Assembly: GCA_021234155.1 (NCBI GenBank)
Contig: JAJEKV010000047.1
Coordinates: 1,972,494-2,036,493 of the forward strand
DNA: 64,000 bases
Reading direction: 5' to 3'
DNA from: Isoetes taiwanensis
Taxonomy: Eukaryota; Streptophyta; Lycopodiopsida; Isoetales; Isoetaceae
Under the pieces are notes generated by a model. That model searched no databases. It saw nothing but the letters and a program-made list of their open reading frames with translations, and was not told where the DNA came from. Positions within the stretch are counted from its first letter, which is position 1. Every line of letters begins with the position of its first letter. The translations under genes were made by a program, and so were the position numbers. Below are positions 23,701-35,699 of the stretch, one piece after another.

Positions 23701-25226
23701 TGTGACATCCCCTACTTCTTCTACGATGCTCCCATCATATCAGAAGGCGGAGTTCATCCCCCTGGCAGCCAAACTGGCAGGGGCCATCCACCTGACACCA
23801 ATCCCAAGCACTGGATAGAATGGATGGATCATTTGCCCCGTCTTCCCTCGGGACCGTCCTAGCTGCGGAAGCGTGAATAAACATGAGCACATGACATCAA
23901 TATATCAACAAGGTCACATCGAAGGGTAAATACATCATAACATAACATATGTAACAACATCAGTAACATCAACATAGGGGGATCCTACCCAAGGCTCAAA
24001 CTCATGAGGGATCGACTGACGGCTTGGGTCTCCAGAAGCCAATGCAGACCGAATTCATGGCAAATGGATTGGGCTGGCATAAGAACATGGTTGTTGGGTA
24101 GTCCACTCCATCCGCCCCTCCCGTGCACACTTTGCAGAGTAGGTTGAAGAGTCTTGGGACCGAACTGTAGCCTGCCGGGTGCATAGCCAAAAGGGCTATT
24201 GCTGGGTTGCATCTCCCCAGCCCCGATGAGGCAGGAGGCGAGTCACCTCCCCAGGGGCATGCATGCCCATCACATGCGGCTAGAGGGCCACTGCCCATAT
24301 TCGACTTGAACCTCATTGAAGGTGACGCATCACCCAAGAGGTGTCGAGCTCATGCCTTGCCCACACGCAGTGGCAAACCATTAAGCCTAGCCAGCTTAGA
24401 TCCCTGGTAGGCTTTACACACCAGAGGGATCAATCAGTGATAGGACAAGTCCCCCTTATTCCACCGGTCTAGCCCCGCCACTCACAACCAGGCGGGCTCT
24501 TGTACACGGGCCGCATTAATTGGGAATTAATGAGGCTATCTAGGATCATCTGCTACTGAAGTTTTCAGGGTCTCTACCCCCCTTCCCACATACACAGGAG
24601 AGCATAGAATGGAACATCATTAACATCAAAGAGCTGGAATACTGAATAAGATCTAATCTATCTTACCTAAACATACAAGGTTAGGTTCTTTCGTTACGGC
24701 TGTTGATCTTAGGATCTACAAGGCTGATAGGACTGATCTAACATACTATCCTAACTCGTTGCCGGGCTAAGAGGCATGTTTGCACAATAGAATCGCAAGT
24801 TACCTGATCCTTGGCTAGCTCCAGCTCCCCGGATGGCGTCCATGCCTTCGTTCTTGCTGAAACTGCTGCTTCTGATGAATCTAATGTGCAAAGGCGGCTC
24901 AACGATGCCTGGCAATGAGAAATGACAGCTTCCCTTAGCCGGAATGGCTCAGGGAAGCCCAAAATGCGAAAGGAGAAAGGTTTAGGGTTTCTCCTTTGGT
25001 TCCTTATATGTGAGCTTTTAGGGTTAGGTTAGAAGGGACCAAATGGGGTATTGCCACTTGGCAAGGGAGTTTTAATTGCTTATGTTTAATATACATGCGC
25101 AACATATGAGGTTGCCCTCTAGGTGCAACCCTTTACGGCTCTCAAGTACTTGTCATGATGACATGTACGTGTGACGTGGCAGTATAATATACGTATTCGG
25201 ATCGTATGTTATACTGGAACGTCACA
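23701..25226. repeat. Gypsy-like LTR copy 2, full length, likely solo LTR
   Basis: 1526 bases starting TGTGACATCCCC and ending GGAACGTCACA, so it has TG..CA ends inside a TGTGAC/GTCACA inverted pair. The bases just outside are GGAGC and GAAGC, a four-of-five match to a target-site duplication. No internal retroelement domain sits next to either end; the left flank is LINE sequence. This fits a solo LTR formed by recombination between two LTRs. The strand of the parent element is taken from copy 3 (minus). Confidence 0.8.
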
Positions 25227-25299
25227 GAAGCACTTCTTTGAATAGTCTCGAAACCATGTTATGGGAGTTGCACCTAGGGCGATATGTTATCTATTCTAC

Positions 25300-25512
25300 A
25301 TAACATATCTAGGCACTATTGGTGGCATTTTATTGCCAATTGCCAAATGGTTACCATGCACTATTGGTGGTATTACATTGTTAATATAATACATCAATTT
25401 CCTAATGGTTGCCATGCCAATTCTTTCCTTGTACATGTTAGTAGATGACATGTACCATGATGTGGCAATATATTATATGTATTCATAGTGTATAATATAC
25501 TAGAACGCCACA
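25300..25512. repeat. Fourth, short and divergent LTR end of the same family
   Basis: GACATGTACCATGATGTGGCA, then ATATTATATGTATTC, then ACTAGAACGCCACA, parallels the last about 110 bases of copy 2. An inner repeat, GCACTATTGGTGG, occurs twice (near 25313 and 25358). It lies directly after copy 2 and probably belongs to an older insertion of the same or a related family. Confidence 0.5.
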
Positions 25513-25567
25513 ACTTTTCATATAAAAAATTCTTGCAACACGTCTAAATGCCAGTGTAGTCCGGCTA

Positions 25568-26254
25568 CTAGTTTTGAGATTGCCATCTGCAAAGAAAAGA
25601 AGTTAGATCAAATATAAATCCAGTTTTGGCACCAATGCTGCCTAATCCCGCAAGCCATCCCTCTAATTCATCCATGTACAAACTAAACAAGTTAGGGGAG
25701 CAAGGGTAGCCATGTTTGACCCCAATATAGCTCTTAATTTTATGTACATCCGTGAAAGGAAAAGAGAGAATGAAGATCTGTTTGTAAAGGCATGCCACAT
25801 CTTATTTAAGCTCCAAGGTATTTGTAACAACTCCGAACGAGCTTCTAAGTCAACTCTATCCACCCGATCAAAAGCTTTAGTAAGGTCAATGAAAGCAAAA
25901 TATCTTGTAGTTCCATGCCCTTTTGCTCCTTTATCAATCACTCTTATTGTAACCAAATGGTCTATCGTGGAATGCCCATGTCTGAAACCAGCCTGGCTAT
26001 AAGACCGCATCTCATTTAAATCTGTCCATTTTGATATTTTCTATCACAGAGGCAAATACCTTCATAAAGACATTACTTACCAAAATTGTTTTATAGTTGC
26101 GTATATCATCCTTATCTCCACCTTCATAGATCGGAATGACTTTGTTTATACACCAATTGAAAGGGAAAATGCCATCTTGAAGCACTGCATTACATATAGC
26201 CACCAGTTTCTCACAAGAGATCCCTCCAAATTTCAATAACTTGATTGGGAGCAT
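25568..26254 (-). pseudogene. LINE reverse transcriptase fragment
   Basis: Minus-strand frames from right to left give an RT core. 26254-26012 has GISCEKLVAICN, then FNWCINKVIPIYEGGDK and NYKTILVSNVFMKVF (the W-x-x-A-x-I-x-P-I-x-K-G and R-P-I-S-L blocks). 26010-25663 has QAGFRHGHSTIDHLV and YFAFIDLTKAFDRVD (the A-F-D block). 25798-25568 has IGVKHGYPCSPNLFSLYMDEL (the G-V-x-Q-G-C-P-x-S-P block) and stops before an intact Y-x-DD. Three frames are needed, so it is broken. This RT lineage differs from the LINE at 26477-29690, whose blocks read otherwise. Confidence 0.8.
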
Positions 26255-26476
26255 CGAATAAAATAACGGCTAAGGTTTTGTAGCAGTTTTGCCAAGAAAA
26301 ACGGCTAAAGTAAATGGAAAAAATGCCCCAAAAAAGAAAAATTTTAGCCCAATTTTTTTGCCGCCGAAGTTAGTTTTAGGTTGAATAGCCAAACCTTTAC
26401 CTCCAGACATATCCATCAGGACATCGATTAGCTAAATCTAAGATAGAGTGGGCTTGGAAAAATGGTTAGATTAGCC

Positions 26477-29400
26477 TTTTTTTTTTTTTTTTTTTTTTGA
26501 GGGTAAGGATATGTATTAATATAAATAAATTATACAGTGAATGTCCCCTTTAGGGATAGATAGGAAGAATTGTCACTAACGGGGTTACCCCTCCAGTCCA
26601 GTCTTGTACTTCGTGGCAGCAGTTCCAATCTTCTCTAGCCCTAGGTTACTATAGGGTACCTCCCGTCTTCTCCCAAGGCCGATACTACCTAGTACTTTAG
26701 GCCACTTTCCAAGAAAGGAGGATGTAAGGATATCCCCTTTGCATGATAGTTAAAATTCCAATGGGTTTGCCTCTGCTGGTCACTTATCCATCGTGTGAGT
26801 CCCAATGGCATCTAAAGAACAAGTAAAACCCTATCGACTCCGATTCGGCCCTCTCTGTTATAGTTGCATCCAAACTTACGGTGATGAGCTAGGGCCATGA
26901 GAGCCACCTCTTGGTTGAACTGGTTTTTTATTCTATCTACTGATGTAGTTAAGCCACCAAGAGCTACTCCACATCGGTGCTTCCATATACACCAAAGAGA
27001 TATGTTGGTAAGTGTCAGATGGATGATATCTTCCTCTAGGTTGACTAAGATTTCTGGCCATGATAGTTGATGTATATCCAGCCCAATGATTGGACTGACC
27101 CATCTCCAGAAGTCACTTATATTAGGGCAGAAGAAGAGGTGATCCAGTGTCTCTGAGGCGCCACAACCCAATGGGCGTAGATCGTGGTGCACTATGTCTC
27201 GCTCAAGAACTGTGTCATATTACATAGACCGCCCCAGGATCGCCCTCCAACAAAAATCAGAACTTTCTTTGAACATGTAGAAGTCCGTGACTTAGTTAAT
27301 AGTCTTCTAGTTTCGCTTGATCTAATCTCAAGATTTCACCGCTTTAAGTGGAGGTGGTGGCATCGCTACATTCATATATTTTTTCTCGACCTTGTAGCCA
27401 TCTTCATCCCCACACATCCATTTTTCCTCGTGCCCCCAGAATGCCCGAGAGCCGTAATAACATTCCTCATTATTTCTTTGAACACCCTTCGTCTCCCCTA
27501 CCCCTACAAAGAGGGAATAAGGGCTCTCCGGGTCCATGAAATCCATCCGGCCACTTTCCCATAGGTGCCCCACCTTGGTTATTCCTCGGCCACGCCATTT
27601 GGCAAAGATACGAGGGTGTGCTAATGCTAGTGGAAGTTGGTCCTTTTTCCCAAATTTGTATATTCCAAAATATGCTAAGATCTCCAGCTTCCCATGGAGC
27701 ATCAGCCACATGGAAAAGGTCTTGCACTTCTTGCCAGGCTCCTAGAATTTTCCTCATTATAGGGGACGTGCCCGGGCCCAATGTGAACTTGTAGAAGAGG
27801 GACCCAGCCTCCTCCCCTGAGTAGAGGGTTTGCCTTTTATTTTGCCTTTGTAGAAGCCGTAATCTCACTATATCAATTGCTTGTGATCCGTCTGCCTCAA
27901 TTGCCCGCCAAACAAACTTAGCCGCTAGTGCTTTTTGCTCGACCATTGGGTCTTTACATCCTAACCCTCCATCCTTTTCGCCTCGACACATTTTCGACCA
28001 TGCCACCTTCGCTTTTTTTCCCCATATGAATTTACTTGATAATTACCAAAATCTGGTCATATACATACTTTTGTGCCACTATTGCCGCATTTAATAGAAG
28101 ATATGCGTAGCATTGAGGATTGCATTTGCTACGCCACTCGGCCCCATTGTTGAGAGAGCTTTACAGACCATAGATTGACCTTTTTTTCGATCTTTTCTAT
28201 GATAGGAGACCATAGCCCTTTAGATTATCCGCTAGATTAAGAGGCATTTCCAAGAGTTTGACAGCTTCGAGGCAGCTATTACCCGATAGTTCCATGCTCT
28301 AACCCCGCATCAGCAGCCCCATCAAAAGGCCATATAGTAGCACACTTGGGCGGGTTGATTCCTATTCCGGCGATGGAGAAGAAGGAATCCAATGCATCCC
28401 GAAGGATTCAAGCTCTCATCATCGTGATCTTAAGAAAAGGAAGGTATCATCCGTGATACCGCATTATTGTCAACTTTCCGCCGATCCGTGGAGAGTTAAG
28501 CCATTTACCTTACCTCTTGCCTCCAAATTTTGACCATGCAAGTTAGAAGATTTGCCATAATCGTAAATAGATATGGGGCGTAGAGGGCAGCCCCGTTTCT
28601 AATTCCTTTCCCCGAGGTCAAAGAGACCAAGGTGGGTTGACCATTCACTAGCACCGGGCAGATGCCATCTTGTTCAGCCCCATGACTAGATTTATGAAGT
28701 CCGCTTCAAAGCCCATTTGTGCCATAATGTTCTCTAATCCACACCATCTTAGTGAGTCATAGGCTCATGAAGTCAAGTTTAAGGTAACACACTTCCGGGT
28801 TTGAGTGCTTGCACCAATGAAGCCCCTCCCCGGCAGCCAAGTAATTGTCCGTGATGTTCCTATTTGGAAGAAAAGCTGATTGCTCATACCCTATTACACG
28901 GTCCAAGACCGGGTTTAATTCGGTAGTAGCTATTACCTTCATGATTACTTTGTTTTTAACGCAAAAAAATTGGTCAGTGTTGTATTATGCATCGGCTATA
29001 AAAATACTTTGTAAAATACTTATAGTACCATTCCTATGGATAACTGAGGCCTTTTAAACTTACTTTGGAATGAGTGCAATGAATCCAACTGCGATGCCGC
29101 TTGAAAGGTTGGATGGAGATATCCGACCTTCATGATTACCCGTGCCTACCTTTTGGAATGAGTTTGATCCACCGCCAAGGTTGGATGGAGATAAGCTGCA
29201 AAGAAGGGACCCAAGATATCCCGTAATTCCACATAGAACTCGTGGAAACCCATCCGCCCCCGGGATTTCCTGCAGGCTAGGGAACTTAGCCTTTGTAGAT
29301 TTCTCAGATCGCCGCCGCTCTTGAAGCAAAAGTCCGTTTCCTCAAAGACTTATCAAAAGGTCTTGACGAATGGAAGATAGCCATTTTGAGCATTGGGAGG

Positions 29401-29690
29401 AATAATCATTTGGAAGAGGAACTTCCTTGAAAAGCCCCTCGTAGCTATTTCTGAAAACTGATCTAATTTCGGCGTTTTATGACTTGATGCTGGTCATCAA
29501 TTACTGAAGTAATGCTGTTCTCAGCCAACCTAGATCTGGCCAGTCTAAAGAAACATTTAGAGTTTTCATGATCCACTTCGGCGTACCACTTAGTCCTAGA
29601 TCTCATGGCTGCCACACGTGCTTCTTCCTCCTCTATTGCTTTGACTCTGATGCTTAATTCTTCCTCAAGATTCTGAGACTTTTGCTTCAA
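26477..29690 (-). mobile_element. LINE ORF2 3' portion with 3' UTR and poly(A) tail
   Basis: Read on the minus strand. 29690-29463 is the pre-RT linker (RTKWYAEVDHENSKCFF). 29329-29060 holds ADGFPRVLCG and FIALIPK (RT start, disrupted). 28942-28757 holds YEQSAFLPNRNITDN and LKLDF. Broken frames follow, with a G-x-R-x-G-x-x block near 28600 and TDDTFLF (the Y-A-DD block) near 28450. 28006-27470 is the post-RT region (WSKMCRGEKDGGLG). 27192-26812 is the zf-RVT part (LGCGASETLDHLFFCPN). The 3' UTR ends in a run of about 20 A (seen as T, 26478-26498), the expected tail. Many frameshifts; inactive. The 5' end abuts an inverted RT fragment. Confidence 0.85.
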
Positions 29691-29905
29691 GAGCCAGGTG
29701 ATGCAGAAATCTACAAGGCGCTAAGTTCCCTAGCCTCTGGGAAATCCCCAGGGCCAGATGGGTTTCCACCAGAGTTCTATGTGGAATTCTGGGATATCTT
29801 GAGTCCCTTCTTTGCCGCTGCAGTCAAAGGAGCCTGGGCTGTCAGATATCTCCATCCAACCTTGGCAGCTGGATTCATTGCACTCATTCCAAAAGTAAGT
29901 AGGCC
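29690..29905 (+). pseudogene. Inverted LINE RT start fragment, head-to-head with the minus-strand copy
   Basis: Plus-strand frame beginning at the junction: ALSSLASGKSPGPDGFPPEF, then FWDILSPFF, LHPTLAAGFIALIPK. This is the opening of a LINE RT domain and is better preserved than the same blocks at 29329-29060 on the other strand. Homology ends soon after IPK at about 29905. The shared TTTGCTTCAAGAG-type string near 29690 and 29325 marks the breakpoint. Confidence 0.8.
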
Positions 29906-30480
29906 TCGTGTTATCAACTTAATGGAGACCCATAGCATTGACCAATGTTCTGTAAATTCAACACCAATATATGTTACTAACTTTAAGAAATTTCAAATAG
30001 AATTTATACTTTTCTTTTCTTTTTTTCCACTTTCTTTCTTGTTCGAAGTACAAAGTTGAACCATTAGAATAGAATAGAATAGAATAAAATGGAATAGAGG
30101 AAAAGGAACAATGTAGTCTCTTTTTTTTAGGTTTTTGAACATGTTCATGTATGTTTGTGTCTTGATTTATGTATTTCCAATAAATTCAATGTCTTTTGCC
30201 AAAATGCTTGGATTTTTTAAATTATTATAGCGTGATGACTAATATTTGCCTTTCCATTTTGTAAAAATTTAGCCAAAAGCAAGAAACCGTGGATGGAGAA
30301 AACCATTTAGTTTAGCCAAGTGTTAGAAACTTCTAGCCCCAATTTGAAGATAGTTTAGCTAAACCTATTTTGGCTACACTAAAATATAGGAGTAGTAATT
30401 TATTCCATGATTGGGAGCCCATTTGAGGCTACTGCCTCGCCATTGTCCACCTTCTTAAGGGTGCTTTCTACATTTATATT
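29905..30480. other. AT-rich filler with AGAAT microsatellite
   Basis: (AGAAT)n lies at about 30067-30085. The rest is AT-rich. TTTAGCCAA-type strings recur between 30240 and 30380 and resemble those near 26270-26400, which may mark a small non-autonomous element. No gene is seen. Confidence 0.4.
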
Positions 30481-30483
30481 ATA

Positions 30484-30893
30484 TAACGGATGATCTCGTG
30501 GATGAATTGCAGGGAGTTAGATATTTTTCTAAGATAAATTCTAATCCGATTATCAATGATAAGAATAAAGGAAGGAAGGAAGGAAGGTTTTTTATCGTCC
30601 GGGCAGAGGCCAATCGGCCTATGGGACCCAAATTACACGGGTGCAGCAAGCCCGTTGCTACCCGGATATCCATAAATAAGCTTTCAGAACTAGATATAGC
30701 CAATATGAGTTTACTGTTATATCTTTTGGACTATTCAATGTGCCTGCAATGTTCATGAGATTGATGAATGATGTCTTTCTTGAGTTCCTTGATGAATTTG
30801 TCATCATCTTCTTTGATGACGTACTTATCTACAGTAAGACCTTGGAGAAGCATGAACGCCATCTTCAAATGGCTTTGCAAAAGTTGAGACACC
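30484..30893 (+). pseudogene. Ty3/Gypsy reverse transcriptase scrap with a replaced middle
   Basis: DELQGVRYFSKIN (30498-30540) is the start of the Gypsy RT palm, usually followed by a LRSGYHQI segment. Here that segment is absent. Instead about 180 unrelated bases follow, with an (AAGG)n run near 30570. RT resumes near 30725 with [18 protein letters not shown] and [15 protein letters not shown], the F-x-DD catalytic block. Reading ends near 30893. The fragment is isolated: no integrase, protease or LTR is recognised next to it. Confidence 0.85.
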
Positions 30894-30899
30894 CTTCGG

Positions 30900-31820
30900 G
30901 CTGCAAATGTTACCCAATGCAGCCTTTGATCCTTTGCATAAGATCCACTCCAAAGAGTCATTGTGACGTGCCTCTTTCAAGAGCCATGATCCCTTATAAA
31001 GCTCACACAAGTCGACTTAACTAATCGTATTACGAATAGCAACTACTTAATTGGTTGTGTTAAAAACATGGCATCTTACCCTATGGTTTCATATCCAGTG
31101 TTTCCTCAATGGTCTAGACAACCAAGGCAATATAAATTCTGCACCGAGGCCACTAATAGTAGGTTTAATACGAGTCCTCATTCACGGACGTCCCTTATGG
31201 GTTCACATGCACCTTCACGACCATCACCATCACGTAAAAGGGCTCACCGTTTTACGCCCATCGTCACCCACCATCGCCAATTTGCACTGGGCAAAGCAGA
31301 CCCCCTCTCTGGCGATGGTTGCATGTGAAGCGGCCCTTAGGCTAGCATGTGTATGTTGGCATGCCCAACCCCAATACTTGTAACAATCACCTAGGCCACC
31401 CTGTGCCCAACCCCAGGCCACACTGGTGCGTGTAACATGAGTCCTCATTCATGGACGTCCCTTAGGGTTTAGAAGTGAGCAACACTCTGTTCGAATATCG
31501 AATCAGGGGATGACGCGTCGCGTTTAGTCTTTTAGCCTATCCTGCTGACATTTTTTTTTCCAGCAAATCTCGACCTAAGACTTTTGACGCACAGGTTTTG
31601 CCTAAGTTCAGGTTTTCAGAGCACAGGTTTTGCCTCAGTTCAAGATCGTTTGCCGCAGTTCAAGTTTTTTTTTTCAAGTTTTCAAAAGGCCCTCCGCCTG
31701 GAGCTTAGGATTGCAATGTAGCTGCCCTAATGGCCACTTAGAAAACGCAATCTTGCCATATTCCCGATTATCAAACAGTATACAACGAAGTCTAGACGAA
31801 CACACGGATTTACTAACAAC
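30900..31820. other. Intergenic region and 5' flank of the SDR gene
   Basis: Contains a 27-bp string (AGTCCTCATTCA(C/T)GGACG) twice, near 31172 and 31440. From about 31650 it includes the promoter and 5' leader of the SDR gene, with no clear TATA box. No other gene is recognised. Confidence 0.4.
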
Positions 31821-31823
31821 GAT

Positions 31824-34685
31824 ATGGCTTCCACATGGAATGTTGCTAGACCTGCTAATCTTTGGCGAATGGGAGTGCTGTGGCTGCTTGCTCTCATAAT
31901 TTCATATATAAAGCTAGCATTTCGATTACTTACAAAATCAGTTGTTCAATTTCCTCGGAGGTCACTCCGTTCAAGGTCATCCAGGGCTTGCATTGTAACT
32001 GGGGTGCGCATTCTAAATTGTCTCTTATTAAGTTATATGAATGATGCTTTCCATATGCTGATGCTTATTTTTTTGCCAGGAAGGCATCATCAGGCATAGG
32101 AAAAGCTACTGCTGAGGCTCTTGCTCTTGAAGGCTATCATGTTATACTCGGTTAGCTTGCACAAAATCGATGGTATTTATAATTTTTCATTTTCTAAGAA
32201 CTTTTTTGGTGTATCCATGCTTTTGCTGCAGCTGCCCGTTCCCCAAGTCGGTTGTCAGAGGTATTATTAGGCTCCTGGTTGTAATGTTTTCTTTTATGTT
32301 GGATATGTGAAATTTGTATTAATATCAGCTGTAGGTGGTAACAGAAATACAAGGAAGACAGGAAAATGCAAAGTTGTATCCCTTGGAGCTTGATTTGTGC
32401 TCAATAAACTCAATTTTGAAATTTGTTGATGCTGTTGGAAGGTGTTTAAATTTGCAAGCCCCTGAAGTTTCGCTGCAGCTGATTGTCAATAATGCAGGCA
32501 TCCTTTCAGCATCCCAGAAATGGACGACTGATGGATATGACAGGTAAATGATGCAAAAAACAAAGTAAATTTTCTTTGAGGAAGGTCGTTAATATGCAGG
32601 CTGATCCAACAGCATGATGATGAGCAATTTTTTTGGACCATACATTCTCACAAAGCTGCTTTTGCCTTTGCTCAAATCAAATTCTCAACCATCTCGAATT
32701 GTAAACGTTGTCTCATTTACCCATAGATGTGGTAAGTGTACATGCTTTCTTTAATTTCACTGCATTCATCCTGGGTTTTCTTGTTTAGTAGCATTTTGCA
32801 AGATGTTTGTCAGGTTTCTGCTGCAATTGGTTAGTATATAGTCATCGATTAATAGATACCTAGTCTTGAACTGTGTAAAAGTGATTGTTACACAGAATGC
32901 TTATTAAAATGTTAATTATAAGAGTTGGAGAGAGATTCCGTCATTATTGGCCTTGGGCAGGTGAGGTTCGATTATGAAGGACTATTTGTGCAAGGTAAAG
33001 GAGTACAAGAGATATACCTGCACTTAAGTTTCGTATGATCACTTTGAAAGGTTCATCTAAAGAATAGATTCATTTGAAGACCAGGTTCACAAAATTATGG
33101 CAGGAATTGCTAGAGGCTTTATTCATGATTATCCTTAATTGCAATTTTATAGGTCAGGTGTGCACATACTTGCGTCTGAAGATACCTAACCAAACCACAA
33201 AAATACTTAGACTTAACAGTCCAAATACCTTTTGTATTAGAATATCTCTAAACTTCTGTAAAGGCACTGAAAGTGACAATAAGCTTGTTATCAGCAGAAC
33301 ACACAGATTGAAAGAACAGAAGCAACTGTGTGACTGTGTATCGGCACCTCATTGAAGAAGATAGCCTGGTAATTATTTGGGATCTTCATAAGCATCTCAG
33401 ACTTGGCTCAGCTTTTTGAATAACACATAAATAACTTACCAGATAGCTAACATAAGTTGCTTGTTATTTTTTGCCTAAACTAATTTGAAATGGTATAAGT
33501 ATCTTAGCATGTTTACTTTTATTCCCCAAAAGAGATCTCCATATTACTTGGAAACTACCCATGCAGGTTTTTGTTTTAAACTGTACAATTGAGACCTAAT
33601 CTTATAAAAACTGGCTTGATGATTATACATCTAGAAGAACACCGCAACTTTATTTTCCATCATGTGATGTTTGTTTGTTTTAAGGTTCCTTCAAACTTAG
33701 ATTTTTACTTTTGCCTAAGTAATTTTATGAAAGAAATACCATGTTTGTCATTGCTTTTAATTGGTACTAATGTACTGTCCTTTGGCAGTAACGGACTTGC
33801 AGGTACGCCAGGAATTATTGACCAAGGGCAGAGTACTTGCTAGTACCAGTTCAGGATCATATCCAATGGCACGGATATATGAAGCATCAAAATGTGAATA
33901 TCTCTCAAAAATAATCACATTCATAGATATGATATGCAGATAGAAAATGTATGTTTTACCCTGTTTATGTGCAGTATGCTTACTACTTTTTACTTTACGA
34001 AGCTAAACCGGCCAACTTTGGAATGCCGGCTTCCATCAAATTTCTGTAATGTAAGAATCTGAATGTTCTAAGAGTCTGCAAAGATATTAAATGGCTAAAA
34101 TCCTCATCATTTAAAAAATGCTTACTTTTTTATATATAGGGCAGCAGACCCAGGAGCAGTAAAGACAAATATTTTACGTGAATGTCCTTTGTGGCTCGTT
34201 AAATTAGCTGAGTTTCTTCTTGCTTTTTTGTCTTTCTTCTTCAATCACCTGCTTCTGGATCCAAAGCAGTTCTTGATGCAGCATTAGCTTCTGTGGTACG
34301 TTGCCCTTTCCTTTTTTTGTTGGCTTAGGAATTATGTTATGTTTGTGTAACTTTCTGTCCCTTTTTTTCTTTGTAGTTCTATTTAGAGTATTCGTGTGAA
34401 AACTATGTTGCATTTTACGTTTGATCTTATGAGTTCTGCTAAGGGCATCTACCTTTGAATTTGTAGGATTGAACTACTTTATTTCGCTCTCACATGATTT
34501 CTTTATAAAACTTAACTCTTACTATTTTGCAGGACTCTTGCAAATATTTCTTTGGTGGGAATGGATACACTTGTCTTTCATCTCAACTGTCCTATGACGT
34601 TGCATTATCAAAATCATTATGGGAACTTTCGGAAAGTCTTTATGAGTTGGCGTTGGCCGAGAACAAGTTTTATAACTCTTTATAA
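31824..34685 (+). CDS. Membrane-anchored short-chain dehydrogenase/reductase, nine exons, two lesions
   Basis: Predicted NAD(P)-dependent oxidoreductase of about 360 residues; substrate unknown. Exons by splice sites and phase: 31824-32003, 32084-32150, 32232-32260, 32335-32543, 32613-32731, 33789-33893, 33975-34050, 34140-34295, 34533-34685. Exon 1 encodes a hydrophobic anchor (WRMGVLWLLALIISYI). Exons 1 and 2 join to form TGASSGIG, the cofactor motif. Exon 4 has VNNAG. Exon 5 has the catalytic-Ser region NVVSFTH. Exon 6 has YEASK (Y-x-x-x-K). Exon 8 has AADPGAVKTNI. Exon 9 has YFFGGNG. The order and the anchor recall plant SDRs of the Arabidopsis At5g04070 type (from memory). Exon 7 has an in-frame TAA (34004-34006), and exon 8 needs one extra base near 34240. 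So this is a recent pseudogene or carries sequence errors. Other introns are 69-237 bases; intron 5 is about 1.06 kb. Confidence 0.85.
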
Positions 34686-34689
34686 AACT

Positions 34690-34825
34690 TAACTTTAAGG
34701 TACTATTTTCCAGGATGTCTCTTGCATATATTTCTTTGGTGGAAACGGATACACTTGTCTTCATCTCAACTATCCTATGACATTGCATTATGAAAATCAT
34801 TATGAGAACTTTTTGAGAATAAAGG
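34690..34825 (+). pseudogene. Duplicated last exon of the SDR gene
   Basis: A second, degraded copy of exon 9 and its 3' splice region follows the gene. AAAACTTAACTTT, TACTATTTTCCAGGA, TATTTCTTTGGTGG and ATGACATTGCATTATG parallel 34508-34625. One base is missing before CATCTCAAC, and the copy breaks up after about 34810. It has no stop-free frame of its own beyond a few tens of codons. Confidence 0.85.
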
Positions 34826-35477
34826 AAAACTAAGAGTAATGGCTCGTAGGCCTTAGCAACGAAGTGTTCTGTTTTAGCAACAAAGTGTTATGTTGGGGGG
34901 TGATCATGATGTTATTGCTCAATGATATGGATGAACTAAGTTCAATGTTTGGTATTAATGGAAGCCTAGCTTTTGTAGCAATTTTGTCGTTGATCCCCAT
35001 CTTGTAGGTGGATGCTTGCAAGTTTTGGGCACATGGGAATGTCATCCAAGCAAGAGAGCATGTTCAACCTTGTATGCGACACAATACATTCAGCCTTCAT
35101 TAGTTTATTGTGATGTGGAAGTTAAAATTAGATGCCCACAAAATTTTATAGGTAGCTGGGTGGGCAAGAATGCCATTCCAGTTTATCTTGCACTATGTCA
35201 AGCAAGCAAACAAAATTTTTAATTCGTGATCTCTTTGGTTGCTACAAGATTGGGGCTCATGTTCTGATTCTTCATGTCATAATGCATGTGCATAACGAAT
35301 GGTATTTTGAATTGCCCAAGGGCAAACCCTTAGAGAGGTGGGTTGATTGAATATTATTGAGATATTCTAATTAAATAGAGGAGATTAGGAATTTCTTTGC
35401 ATCCAACGGGGCTGAGGCTAAAGTTCCTCCGTGATTATGTGAGTTAGTAGCCGATTTAATTGTCGCTGGTTGTCATG
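34826..35477. other. Intergenic, no gene recognised
   Basis: AT-rich sequence between the duplicated SDR exon and the minisatellite. A 68-codon plus-strand frame at 35016 has no recognisable domain. Confidence 0.4.
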
Positions 35478-35692
35478 AGTAGAAGAGGAAGCTAACGCAA
35501 GTTGTCTCGAAGGGAGGGGAGAAGAGGAAGCTAACGCAAGTTGCCTCGAAGGGAGGGGAGAAACCCCCCCGCTTGAGGAGCCTTCATGAGTAGAAGAGGA
35601 AGCTAACGCAAGTTGTCTCGAAGGGAGGGGAGAAGAGGAAGCTAACGCAAGTTGCCTCGAAGGGAGGGGAGAAACTCCTCCTGGCTTGAGGA
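35478..35692. repeat. Minisatellite: 43-bp units inside a 110-bp duplication
   Basis: AGAGGAAGCTAACGCAAGTT followed by (G/T)CTCGAAGGGAGGGG appears four times, starting near 35483, 35523, 35593 and 35634. The pairs are separated by a block ending CTTGAGGAGCCT. So a two-unit block was itself duplicated. The strand is strongly purine-biased (plus). Confidence 0.9.
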
Positions 35693-35699
35693 GCCTCCA

